Below, in pieces: positions 1 through 7,522 of a DNA stretch of 64,000 nt. This stretch comes from Actinobacteria bacterium HGW-Actinobacteria-2 (GTDB lineage: Bacteria > Actinomycetota > Actinomycetes > Propionibacteriales > Propionibacteriaceae): positions 79,393-143,392 of the forward strand of contig PHEY01000005.1 of assembly GCA_002841335.1 (NCBI GenBank). Reading direction: 5' to 3'. Made by a program: the position numbers and the translations under genes. The notes beneath the pieces are model-generated. The model was not told the origin of the DNA, did no database searches, and saw only the letters and a list, made by a program, of their open reading frames with translations. Numbering within the stretch: position 1 is the stretch's first letter; the number at the start of each line of letters is the position of its first letter.

Positions 1-321
1 CGGGGCGTGCGTCTCCAGTGCGGAGCCGTGGTGCAGCAGGCGCCGAATCGCTATCGCCGCCGGCGGCAGCTCGCTGACATCGGCCAACGCTTCCAAAGCA
101 CGGACGCCGGCCAGGTGGTGAGCCGCCGGGCAGATGCCGCACAGCTTCTCCACCAGATTGGGTACTGCAGCGGCCTCTTGGCCGGCCAGCAGCGCGTCCA
201 CTCGCGGCAGCCCCGCGAGGTCGAATCGCGCCGCCCGGATCTGACCAGCGGCGTCGGTCTCGACGACCACCTTCGCCCCGAAGGGGTCGACGATCTCGTC
301 CAGTACCCAGCGCTGTGTCAT
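1..321 (-). CDS. [NiFe]-hydrogenase-like large subunit, N-terminal fragment
   Basis: The gene starts with ATG at 321 and runs off the left edge, leaving 107 codons without a stop. Residues 58-68 read VEKLCGICPAA, followed by H68. This is the L1 metal-binding motif of [NiFe]-hydrogenase large subunits, with C61, C64 and H68 as the key residues. The N-terminus lacks the usual DPxTRIEGH segment and instead reads DEIVDPFGAKVVVE, so it is clearly different from the HyaB in this window. It is transcribed divergently from a hypA copy 133 bp away. I infer a second hydrogenase of another group. A hydrogenase-related complex I-type subunit is a weaker alternative, because the L2 motif that would decide it lies outside the window. 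Confidence 0.75.
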   Translation of the reverse strand, partial: MTQRWVLDEIVDPFGAKVVVETDAAGQIRAARFDLAGLPRVDALLAGQEAAAVPNLVEKLCGICPAAHHLAGVRALEALADVSELPPAAIAIRRLLHHGSALETHAP

Positions 322-454
322 CGTCCCTGCCCTTCCCCAGACCACTCTGCACCCAAACCTGCGTCCCTGCGCCCGAAAACCCCAGCGCACAGTGACACCA
401 TCGGGCGCAGAGTCGCGGCGATCATGACAGACCAGCCTCTGGCATCATGGGCGG

Positions 455-805
455 GTGCATGAACTCGGGCTGTTGAAGACCGTCGTAACGGCGGTCGAAA
501 AGGCCGTCGCTGATACCGACGCCCCCGTCGAGGCCGTCGGCCTCCGAGTGGGCACACTCTCCGGAGCAGTCCCCGAGGCACTCCTCGGATCCTGGCCCAT
601 CGCAATCGCAGGCACCCGCCTGGCCGGCGCACGACTCGACATCGAGGTTGTTGCAGCACAGGTTTGGTGCAGCGCCTGCCAGAAGGCTCAAGAGGTCGAC
701 GAGTTCTTCGCGCTCACGTGCCCGGCGTGCGGCGTCGGCTGCGGAAACCTCATCCACGGCCGCGAGTTCGAGGTCGCCTTCGCCGACGTGGCCGACACTG
801 CCTGA
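455..805 (+). CDS. hypA: Hydrogenase nickel-insertion protein HypA (copy 1)
   Basis: This 116-residue protein has the family's MHE N-terminus, where the His and Glu bind nickel. It also has a zinc site made of two CxxC pairs, C72/C75 and C89/C92. HypA works with HypB to deliver nickel to the hydrogenase large subunit. I chose the GTG start at 455 because it places His-Glu at positions 2-3. The gene is divergent from the partial large-subunit gene at 321. It is distinct in sequence from the second hypA at 6978-7343, which suggests each copy is dedicated to one hydrogenase. Confidence 0.9.
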   Translation: MHELGLLKTVVTAVEKAVADTDAPVEAVGLRVGTLSGAVPEALLGSWPIAIAGTRLAGARLDIEVVAAQVWCSACQKAQEVDEFFALTCPACGVGCGNLIHGREFEVAFADVADTA

Positions 806-814
806 CTCCACCGC

Positions 815-1360
815 TCAGCCCTCCGCGTCCAACGCGGCCAACCAGTCGGTGAGCACCGCTGTGGCCCGCTCCACCGCTTCGTCCAACGCGCCCGTGACCG
901 CCTCAGTCCTGTTCAGGGTGAGATCGACGTGCCCGGGGACGATGCCCACGACGGTCACTTCGCTGGGTTCGGTGCCGAGCATCCGCGCGGCCGCGAACAG
1001 GTCGAGCAGGCCGACCTGGTGAGGGGAAAGCTTGGTGGCCAACAGTCGCGGTACCTGATCGCCGTCGATGGTCACCACCGTGCCTGGGACCGGACCGGCG
1101 ACCGCGTCCAGGATCAACAGCCGGGTGGCCTCCTGGACGACAGGCAGCAGCTCCATGCCACCGGTTGCGCCATCGACGAAGGCGATCCGGGGATCGTCCA
1201 GGCTCTCTTGAAGCCGCTCCAACAGCACCAGCCCGATGGAGTCGTCGCCCATGATCAGGTTGCCCACGCCCAGCACGGTGATCGGCGCGACCGCCGGCTC
1301 GAACGGCGGCCGGTAGGCCAGGCTGTCGGGGCGAACCCGGGAAGTTGCAGGCGTAGTCAT
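815..1360 (-). CDS. hyaD: Hydrogenase maturation endopeptidase (HyaD/HybD type)
   Basis: This 181-residue protein of the HybD/HyaD peptidase family clips the C-terminal tail of the large subunit after nickel insertion. The motif GVGNLIMGDDSIG is at residues 31-43. By alignment with E. coli HybD, the metal-sensing ligands are probably D40, D63 and H114. The first ~25 residues are an extension before the conserved beta strand, so an internal start is possible. It is the last gene of the hyaABC operon, 82 bp after hyaC. A strong hairpin (1393-1428) lies in that gap and may lower or stabilise its expression. Its 3' end converges on hypA copy 1. Confidence 0.9.
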   Translation of the reverse strand: MTTPATSRVRPDSLAYRPPFEPAVAPITVLGVGNLIMGDDSIGLVLLERLQESLDDPRIAFVDGATGGMELLPVVQEATRLLILDAVAGPVPGTVVTIDGDQVPRLLATKLSPHQVGLLDLFAAARMLGTEPSEVTVVGIVPGHVDLTLNRTEAVTGALDEAVERATAVLTDWLAALDAEG

Positions 1361-1392
1361 GAAGGTCCTTCGAGCGTTACGGGGAAACGGGA

Positions 1393-1428
1393 ACTCCCCG
1401 AGGTTCGATCATTCGAACCCCGGGGAGT
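1393..1428 (-). terminator. Intercistronic hairpin between hyaC and hyaD
   Basis: The outer arms ACTCCCCG (1393-1400) and CGGGGAGT (1421-1428) and the inner arms GGTTCGA (1402-1408) and TCGAACC (1413-1419) form a 15-bp stem. It is interrupted by one A/C mismatch and closed by a TCAT loop. It lies just after the hyaC stop on the minus strand and no T-run follows. Partial terminator or mRNA-stabilising element are both possible. Confidence 0.6.
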
Positions 1429-1442
1429 CTAAACCGAATGTG

Positions 1443-2690
1443 TCATCCGATCTTCGGTGAATCAACGGGCTTGGAGCCGCGGCGCAGCCACACCCCACCG
1501 TTGATCATCGAGGAGATGCCGCCGTGCCGCTCCAGCGAGTCGGACCGCACCGCCAGGTAGATGTGCAGGATCACGAAGGCCCAGATCAAGAACATGACGA
1601 TCGCGTGGAAGACCCGGACGTTGGTGATGCCGAACCAGTCGACCGGCGTGGAGACGATTCCCCAGAACCAGCTCGAGTTCTTGTGCACCATGCCGTACAG
1701 GGTCAGGCCGGTGACCATCTGGATCGCGCCCAACACGTACATGCCGGTGTAGCCCAGTTGCTGCAGCGGGTTGTGCGCCAGGTACAGCGGGGCGTGCTTG
1801 CGGATGAAGAGGTAGTGGCCAACAACCGCGCCGAGGTTCTTGACGTCTTCCTTCTTCTTCAACGGCCACAGGGTCGGCCAGCGCAAGTACCGGTCACGAG
1901 AGCGGAAGGCCGAGACCACCCGCGCGGCACCGATGACCAGCCAGATGAAGGCGGTGGTGAAGTGGATCACCCGCACCCAACCCATCAGGTACCCGGGGGA
2001 CTGGACATCGTTGGTCGCCGACGGACCGAAGAACGGATCCATGATCAGGTAGCCGGTCAGGCTCAGCACCACGATGGCCAACACGTTCGACCAGTGCTGC
2101 AACCGCAACGAGGCCGACCACAGATTGACCCGTGCCCAGGAGTCGGGACTGGCGGCCACGTCGTCGGCGAAACCGGCCGGGTTGGCCGAACGCAGCTCGA
2201 TGTAGCCCTGGAAGGTGAAGGCGCCGACGGTGTCGCCCTCGCCGACCGGGGCCGAAGCCACGGCCAGCGGACGGAAGCCCCGTCGCGATGAAAGGTCGGC
2301 GTTCTTCACCGCCACCGCGCGGTCCTCGCGGCTGATCTTGCACTCCTTCAGCACGGAGGCCAGATCACCCCGCATCACCACGAAGTCGCCGGTTCCCTTG
2401 CCGCCGGGCAGCTGGAGGTCGTGCACCCGAGTGAGGCTGTAGCGACGATCCATCCGAGCCGGATCGACATCGCCGTCCGCCACGGTGGGCAGGGCGATGT
2501 CGTCACGCTCGTCAGCCAGGCGACCGGCCAGAACGACGTCCACGGGATCGGTCGAACCGGCGGGAGCGGCCGCTGCCGCCATCGCCAGCACCCGGCCGAC
2601 GTTCATCTTGCCGGCGGTGAAGATCGAACCCGCCGTCAGCTTCAACGCGGCCTGCTCAGCGGCAGGTGCCGCCTGCTCGTCCACCGTCAT
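1443..2690 (-). CDS. hyaC: Hydrogenase b-type cytochrome subunit with an N-terminal P-type-ATPase-like module
   Basis: This 415-residue protein should anchor the hydrogenase in the membrane and pass electrons from the small subunit to quinone. Residues ~195-390 are a HyaC-type cytochrome b with four membrane segments (about 202-216, 243-260, 315-334 and 362-381). Likely haem ligands are H199, H243, H362 and H376. Residues 1-185 are not part of normal HyaC, which is about 230 residues long. They resemble the nucleotide-binding region of P3-type ATPases: FTAGKMNV (24-31) recalls the end of the DKTGTLT..K.TV motif but without Asp, RGDLASVLKEC (107-117) recalls KGAPExxLxxC, and RRGFRPLAVA (136-145) recalls ERGLRxLAVA. 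I chose the ATG at 2690 because it overlaps the hyaB stop by 4 bp. A start at 2753 is unlikely. Confidence 0.85.
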   Translation of the reverse strand: MTVDEQAAPAAEQAALKLTAGSIFTAGKMNVGRVLAMAAAAAPAGSTDPVDVVLAGRLADERDDIALPTVADGDVDPARMDRRYSLTRVHDLQLPGGKGTGDFVVMRGDLASVLKECKISREDRAVAVKNADLSSRRGFRPLAVASAPVGEGDTVGAFTFQGYIELRSANPAGFADDVAASPDSWARVNLWSASLRLQHWSNVLAIVVLSLTGYLIMDPFFGPSATNDVQSPGYLMGWVRVIHFTTAFIWLVIGAARVVSAFRSRDRYLRWPTLWPLKKKEDVKNLGAVVGHYLFIRKHAPLYLAHNPLQQLGYTGMYVLGAIQMVTGLTLYGMVHKNSSWFWGIVSTPVDWFGITNVRVFHAIVMFLIWAFVILHIYLAVRSDSLERHGGISSMINGGVWLRRGSKPVDSPKIG

Positions 2691-4435
2691 GACACCACGA
2701 CCTGAATCTCTTGGCCTTCCGGGTCGAGCACGTGCACCGCACACGACATGCACGGATCGAAGGAGTGGATCGTACGCAGCACCTCGAGCGGACGATCAGG
2801 ATCGGCCAGCGGGTGCGTGCCGTCCCCGGCCAGCGAAGCCTCGTAGGGGCCCTGCTGTCCGTCTTCGTCACGGCCGCCGGCCAACCAGGTGGTCGGAACC
2901 ACGGCCTGGTAGCGATCGACCTTGCCGTCCTTGATGGTGACCCAGTGGCTCAGGTTGCCGCGAGCGACCTCCACGAAGGAGAAGCCGCTGGCTTGCTTGG
3001 GCCAGGTGGACGGGTCCCACTTGGTGGAGTCGAACACGTCGATGTCGCCGCCCTTGATGCCGTCGACGAAGCTGTTGAAGATCGTGCCGAGGGTCTCCAC
3101 CGAGGTGACGGCTTCCACGCAGCGAGCCAGCGCGCGGCCGGCGGTCGAGTTGAGCTGAGCCGGCTTGATGCCGATCGCGCCCATCGCGAAGTCGACCAGT
3201 TCCTTGGTGCGCTTGTGACCCTGGGCGTAGGCCAGGATCACGCGAGCCAGCGGACCCACCTGGACGGGCTTACCGTCGTAGCGGGGCGCCTTGCTCCAGG
3301 TGTACTTGTCGGCGTCGCCGAGCCACTCGTACGGCGGCTTGGGGCCGGTGTACTTGACCTTGGTCTCGCCCACCGACGGGTGCAGCGTCTTGGCGCCGCC
3401 GTCGTACTCGTACCAAGCCGAGAAGATGCCTTCGGCGATCTTGGCCGGGTCGAACGGCTGGACGTTGGCCAGGTCGAGGTTCATGATCACGCCCGGCTTC
3501 ACCTCGGCGTGCGGCGAGGTGTTGCCACCCTTGTTGGGATCACCGGAGTAGGTCGCACCCGACATGCCGACGGCCAGGAAGTTCGGCACCGAGGCGCCGA
3601 TGTCGAAGTACTCCTTGTAGACCGTGACCACGGCCAGCGCATCGGGCAGGTACACCCGGTGCACGAACTCGTCGGCTTCGGCGATCCACTTGGCGATCTC
3701 GTCGATCTGCACCTGGTTGACGGTCTCGGACTTGTCCGGGTCGATCGAACTGGCCATGCCGCCGACCAGGAAGTTCGGGTGCGGGTTCTTGCCGCCGAAC
3801 ACGGTGACGATCCGGATCATGGAACGCTGGAACTCCAGCGCGTCCAGGTAGTGCGCCACGGCCATCAGGTTGGCCTCGGCCGGCAGCTTGTAGGCCGGGT
3901 GACCCCAGTAGCCACCGGTGAAGATGCTCAGCTGGCCGGAGTCGACGATCGACTTCACCGTGGCCTTGACCTCGGCGAAACGCTCGACGGTGTTGCCCTT
4001 CCAGGACGACACTCCGGCGGTCTTGGCGACCGAATCGGCGAAGGCCTTGGTCTTGACCGGGTCGGCTTCCAGCGCCTTGGTCACGTCCACCCAGTCCAGC
4101 GCGTGCAGGTGGTAGAAGTGAATGACGTGGTCCTGGACTTCCTGGGCGGTCAGCACCAGGTCACGAATCGCCTTGGCCTGCTTCGGCGGGTTGGAGCCGA
4201 TGGCGTTCTCCACGGCCGAGATGCTGGCGATGGCGTGCACCGAGGTGCACACGCCGCAGATGCGCTGGACGAAGGCCCACACATCGCGGGGGTCGCGGCC
4301 CTGGACGATCTCCTCGATGCCGCGGAACTGAGTGGTCTCGCTCCACGCCTTGGTGATCTTGCCACCGTTGGTTTCCAGCTCGATGCGGAGGTGCCCCTCG
4401 ATCCGGGTGATCGGATCAACAACTACGCGTGCCAT
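2687..4435 (-). CDS. hyaB: [NiFe]-hydrogenase large subunit, uptake type
   Basis: This 582-residue catalytic subunit is full length for a group 1 enzyme. RIEGH is at residues 11-15. The L1 motif RICGVC (C60, C63) and the L2 motif DPCMSCAVH (C562, C565, H568) supply the four cysteines that hold the Ni-Fe(CN)2CO centre. The 14 residues after H568 are the tail removed by the HyaD protease. The ATG lies 3 bp after the hyaA stop and the stop overlaps the hyaC start by 4 bp, so the three subunits should be translationally coupled. The enzyme most likely oxidises H2 on the outer membrane face and feeds electrons to cytochrome b. The exact subgroup is not assigned. Confidence 0.97.
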   Translation of the reverse strand: MARVVVDPITRIEGHLRIELETNGGKITKAWSETTQFRGIEEIVQGRDPRDVWAFVQRICGVCTSVHAIASISAVENAIGSNPPKQAKAIRDLVLTAQEVQDHVIHFYHLHALDWVDVTKALEADPVKTKAFADSVAKTAGVSSWKGNTVERFAEVKATVKSIVDSGQLSIFTGGYWGHPAYKLPAEANLMAVAHYLDALEFQRSMIRIVTVFGGKNPHPNFLVGGMASSIDPDKSETVNQVQIDEIAKWIAEADEFVHRVYLPDALAVVTVYKEYFDIGASVPNFLAVGMSGATYSGDPNKGGNTSPHAEVKPGVIMNLDLANVQPFDPAKIAEGIFSAWYEYDGGAKTLHPSVGETKVKYTGPKPPYEWLGDADKYTWSKAPRYDGKPVQVGPLARVILAYAQGHKRTKELVDFAMGAIGIKPAQLNSTAGRALARCVEAVTSVETLGTIFNSFVDGIKGGDIDVFDSTKWDPSTWPKQASGFSFVEVARGNLSHWVTIKDGKVDRYQAVVPTTWLAGGRDEDGQQGPYEASLAGDGTHPLADPDRPLEVLRTIHSFDPCMSCAVHVLDPEGQEIQVVVS

Positions 4436-4438
4436 GTC

Positions 4439-5692
4439 TTACTCCGCCTTCTTGGAATCGTCAGTGGTGGTCTCGGCCGGTGCCTCCGCGTCCGCGGACT
4501 CGACCTTCTTGGGGTTGGGCAGCCAGACCCGCTCGGAGTCACCGAACGCCTGCAGCGGCTCGTTGCCGGAGGCGGCATTGCGGCTGGCCGCATTCGCGGC
4601 CGCGGTGACGCCCGCGTGGATCGCCACACCAGCAGCGGCAACTCCGACGACGCCCCAGCCGACAGCCTCAGCGGTGCCTTCGACGCCGAAGCCACCGACA
4701 TTCGGCAGCGTGGAGTAGAAGGGGGTGAAGTTGTCGAAGAAGTTCTTCTCGGTGCAACCCAGGCACGGGTGACCGGCCTGGACCGGCCAACTGGTGCCCT
4801 TGTTCCACTTGATGATCGGGCAGGCAGCGAAGGTGCTCGGACCCTTGCAGCCGACCTCGTAGAGGCACCAGCCGTTGCGAGCGCCGTCGTCATCGAAGCT
4901 GCGGACGAACTGGCCGGCGTCGAAGTGGGCGCGACGCTGGCAGGAGTCGTGGATGCGCTGGTCGTAGGCGAACAGCGGACGGCCCTGGTTGTCGAGCTTG
5001 GGGGCTTCGCCGTGGGTGAGCAGGTAGGCGATGGTGGCGGTGATGACCTCGCCGATCGGCGGGCAGCCGGCCACGTTGATCACCGGGCGGCCGGTGATGA
5101 TCTGATCGACACCCACCGCGCCGGTCGGGTTGGGCTTGGACGCCTGCACCGAACCCCACACGGCACACGCGCCGACAGCGATGATCGCCGAGGCCTTCTC
5201 CGAGGACTTGCGCAGCACCGACTCGGCGGACTCGCCGCCGATGGTGCAGTAGATGCCGCCGTCCTTGGTCGGGATCGACCCGTTGACTACGAGCACGTGC
5301 GGCTGGGCGTTGGCGGCTTCGAGCGCCTTGTTGGCCGCGGCACCGGCGGCCGGCATGACCAGTTCGTTGTACTCCACCGAGAGCAGCCGCAGCACGGCGT
5401 CCTCGATGGTGGTTCCGCCGGAGCGCAGAGCGCTCTCCATGCAGCCGGTGCATTCCTGCAACTGCAGCCACACCACGACCGGCTTGGTCAGGGCGCCCAT
5501 CTTGTCGGCGATGACCTCAGCCGGCACGGGAGCGGCGAAGGCCGGCGTAGCCGAGCCGGCGACCGCACCGCCGACGGCGAAGACCGCGGCCAGCTCGCCG
5601 CAGTACTTCAGGAAGTCGCGGCGGTCGAAGCCCGCCTTGATCAGGTTCTCTTCGAGGGTTGGCTCAGTCCAACCGTTGAGTTCAAAAGACAC
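4439..5692 (-). CDS. hyaA: [NiFe]-hydrogenase small subunit with Tat signal
   Basis: This 417-residue iron-sulfur subunit begins at a GTG preceded by an AAGGGAG ribosome site. A twin-arginine signal, FDRRDFLKY (R24, R25), with a hydrophobic stretch to about residue 53, predicts export of the folded heterodimer. Cluster ligands include CTGC (C81, C84), a VGAC Cys, an AGCP Cys, and the distal set DSC..., WCLYEVGC, CPIIKWN and CLGC. The proximal motif is the plain CTGC form, not the CTCC form of O2-tolerant enzymes, so ordinary oxygen sensitivity is predicted. A C-terminal membrane helix rich in Gly/Ala/Val and a charged acidic tail follow. It is the first gene of the structural operon, with a 383-bp upstream gap separating it from hypB. 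Confidence 0.96.
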   Translation of the reverse strand: MSFELNGWTEPTLEENLIKAGFDRRDFLKYCGELAAVFAVGGAVAGSATPAFAAPVPAEVIADKMGALTKPVVVWLQLQECTGCMESALRSGGTTIEDAVLRLLSVEYNELVMPAAGAAANKALEAANAQPHVLVVNGSIPTKDGGIYCTIGGESAESVLRKSSEKASAIIAVGACAVWGSVQASKPNPTGAVGVDQIITGRPVINVAGCPPIGEVITATIAYLLTHGEAPKLDNQGRPLFAYDQRIHDSCQRRAHFDAGQFVRSFDDDGARNGWCLYEVGCKGPSTFAACPIIKWNKGTSWPVQAGHPCLGCTEKNFFDNFTPFYSTLPNVGGFGVEGTAEAVGWGVVGVAAAGVAIHAGVTAAANAASRNAASGNEPLQAFGDSERVWLPNPKKVESADAEAPAETTTDDSKKAE

Positions 5693-6075
5693 GAGCGTGC
5701 TCTCCCTTATCGCTCATCCCCGGACGGGGAAGCCCCCGACCCGCTAGCGGCTCGCCCGGTACGCAAGAGTGCGGAGCAAGCCATGGCGCATCATAGCCAC
5801 GCAAGAGGGGGTTTTGCATCACGAAAGCGGTGATTTAGCCAACAGGTTTTCTTGCCGACTTTGAGAACACCCGTCCTGTCGAGCCGATCCCTCCCGGCCG
5901 CAGACCCGAGCAACAACACCCGTAGCCACACCAAAGAACCCGGAACCGGCTACCCACCCCGTGAGTGGACGGCGACGCCTGAGCGCGGCGCCGATTGTCA
6001 ACACATTATTGTAAATACAAATCGCTTGTGTTGCATTAATTTGCGGGTTTCCGCAATTCCCGCGGGCGGCCGGAC
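5693..6075 (-). promoter_or_regulatory. hypB-hyaA intergenic region with AT-rich dyad
   Basis: This 383-bp gap is the likely promoter region of hyaABCD. Bases 5995-6060 are markedly AT-rich for this genome. They contain the interrupted palindrome TTGTAAATACAA (6009-6020) and a small hairpin TTGCGG-GTTT-CCGCAA (6041-6056) just after the hypB stop. The dyad looks like a regulator site, possibly of the GntR type, but that is a guess. No further gene is convincing in this gap. Confidence 0.4.
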
Positions 6076-6978
6076 TCAGTCGTCCGCGGCGCCCCCGGTC
6101 AGCCACTCCAGCCACGCCTCGACACCCTCGCCGGTACGCGCCGACAACTCGAACACCTTGGCCGTCGGGTTGACCGCGGCAACGTTGCGGTAGAACAGCT
6201 CCATATCGAAGTCCAGGTAGGGCGCCAGGTCGAGCTTGTTGACGCAGATCGCCTCCACCGAGCGGAACATCACCGGGTACTTCAGGGGCTTGTCCTCGCC
6301 CTCGGTGATCGCATAAACCATCGCCTTGGTGTGCTCGCCCACCTCGAACTCGGCCGGGCAGACCAGGTTGCCGACGTTCTCGATCACCACCAGGTCGAGG
6401 GTCTCCAGATCGAGACCCCGCAGCGCCTTGGCGATCATCGGAGCGTCCAGGTGACATTCGCCGCCGAACCCGTTGCCGGTGTTGAGCAGGGAGATCTGGG
6501 CGCCGTACCCACCCAGGCGCTCGGCGTCCAGAGGGGTCTCGATGTCGCCCTCGATCACACCCACCCGCACCGAGCCTTCCAGCGCGGCCAACGACCGCTG
6601 CAGCAGGGTGGTCTTACCCGAACCCGGGGAGCTCATCAGATTGATCACGCGGACGCCGGCGGCGTCGAAGGCGCGGCGGTTGGCGTCGGCCAGACGGTCG
6701 TTCTCGGCGTAGATGTCTTCGAGGATCTCGATGCGCTCGCGTCCGGTCTGGTAGCCGGAGTGGTCACCGATCAGCTCGGCCAGCGCCTCGTCGTGGGCGT
6801 GGTCGTGCCCCTCGTCGTGGCTGTGGTCGTGGGAGTGGGAATGGCTGTGCCCGTCATGATCGTGGTCGTGGTCGTGGCTGTGCCCGTCATGATCGTGGTC
6901 GTGGTCGTGGCTGTGACCGGCCTCACCGTGATCGTGGGAGTGGACGCTGCCGTCATCGTGGCGGTGGAAGCGACCCAT
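6076..6978 (-). CDS. hypB: Hydrogenase nickel-incorporation GTPase HypB
   Basis: This 300-residue protein is a SIMIBI-class GTPase that drives nickel transfer from HypA to the large subunit. The Walker A motif GSGKTT is at residues 119-124. Residues 5-62 are a very His/Asp-rich stretch of HSHDHDHD repeats, as in nickel-storing HypB proteins, followed by the G domain with its switch and NKxD-like segment VNKLDL. Part of the His-rich segment is encoded by two exact 33-bp tandem copies (6844-6876 and 6877-6909), so its length may vary between strains. The start overlaps the hypA copy 2 stop by one base. Confidence 0.97.
   Translation of the reverse strand: MGRFHRHDDGSVHSHDHGEAGHSHDHDHDHDGHSHDHDHDHDGHSHSHSHDHSHDEGHDHAHDEALAELIGDHSGYQTGRERIEILEDIYAENDRLADANRRAFDAAGVRVINLMSSPGSGKTTLLQRSLAALEGSVRVGVIEGDIETPLDAERLGGYGAQISLLNTGNGFGGECHLDAPMIAKALRGLDLETLDLVVIENVGNLVCPAEFEVGEHTKAMVYAITEGEDKPLKYPVMFRSVEAICVNKLDLAPYLDFDMELFYRNVAAVNPTAKVFELSARTGEGVEAWLEWLTGGAADD
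6844..6909. repeat. 33-bp tandem duplication inside hypB
   Basis: Two exact copies of a 33-bp unit (6844-6876 and 6877-6909) encode an 11-residue His/Asp repeat in the nickel-binding region. A partial third copy begins at 6910. Being a multiple of three, expansion or loss keeps the frame. Confidence 0.85.
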
Positions 6979-7343
6979 CAGGATTCTCCTTTCGTGACCC
7001 TCGCGGGGTCACAGATATCGATCGCGGTGAGGGTGAACTCCTCGCCGCTGGTCACCCGGGTGTGGCCGGAGCCGCAGGAGCGGCAATCGAAGCCGAGTTC
7101 GGGACCGAGTTCAGTAGTGGCGCCGCAGTCATCGCAGGTGATCGCCGCCGGAATCGACGTGATCCGTAGCGCTGCACCGTCCAGCGTGGTCCCGCGGACG
7201 ACGAATGTCCAGGCGTGAGCCATGGCATCGGGCACAACCTGACGCAACCCGCCGATGCTCACCTCAACCGCTTCGACCCGGCGTTCGCCGGCGGCGCGAG
7301 TGACGGCGGCAGCCAGCGAGCGGCACAACGAGACCTCGTGCAC
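6978..7343 (-). CDS. hypA: Hydrogenase nickel-insertion protein HypA (copy 2)
   Basis: This 121-residue HypA starts at the GTG at 7343, giving the essential MHE N-terminus and a good AAAGGGGG ribosome site. An upstream extension of 80 residues in the same frame has no family similarity and is rejected. The zinc pairs are C70/C73 and C87/C90. It is coupled directly to hypB and stands upstream of hyaABCD, so it most likely serves the membrane-bound hydrogenase. It differs substantially from hypA copy 1 at 455-805. Confidence 0.92.
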   Translation of the reverse strand: MHEVSLCRSLAAAVTRAAGERRVEAVEVSIGGLRQVVPDAMAHAWTFVVRGTTLDGAALRITSIPAAITCDDCGATTELGPELGFDCRSCGSGHTRVTSGEEFTLTAIDICDPARVTKGES

Positions 7344-7425
7344 CTCGCCCCCTTTCACCTGGCCGCGGCTAGTGTTCCACAACCGCGCCGCGACCACGCC
7401 ACCCCCTGAGCTCTCCCGGCGAAGT

Positions 7426-7501
7426 GGGACGATTTGCGCTCTGGATGCTGATTTCTGGTCCTCAACAGCCGCTGAGGAGTATCTGCGGTGCAAATCGTCC
7501 C
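7426..7501. repeat. Dyad element between hypA and hypF
   Basis: GGGACGATTTGC (7426-7437) is perfectly repeated in inverse orientation at 7490-7501. The 52-bp spacer contains a smaller CTCA/TGAG dyad. The element fills the divergent hypA-hypF spacer and ends 21 bp before the hypF start. It could be a MITE-like repeat or a regulatory structure. Confidence 0.55.
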
Positions 7502-7522
7502 GCCCAGTCGCATACTTGGCGC

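Noticed and set aside
2691..2753. Longer hyaC start at 2753
   Set aside because: It would overlap hyaB by 67 bp and add an Arg-rich sequence. The ATG at 2690 gives a 4-bp stop-start overlap.
2711..5833. A 1040-codon open frame on the plus strand opposite hyaA-hyaB
   Set aside because: It is the antisense shadow of two clearly real hydrogenase genes. Its composition (long runs of Gly, Arg, Val, Asp, His) is what GC-rich antisense frames give, and it has no domain.
6844..6920. Possible CRISPR-like array
   Set aside because: The repeats are adjacent 33-bp tandem copies without spacers and encode the His-rich tract of HypB.
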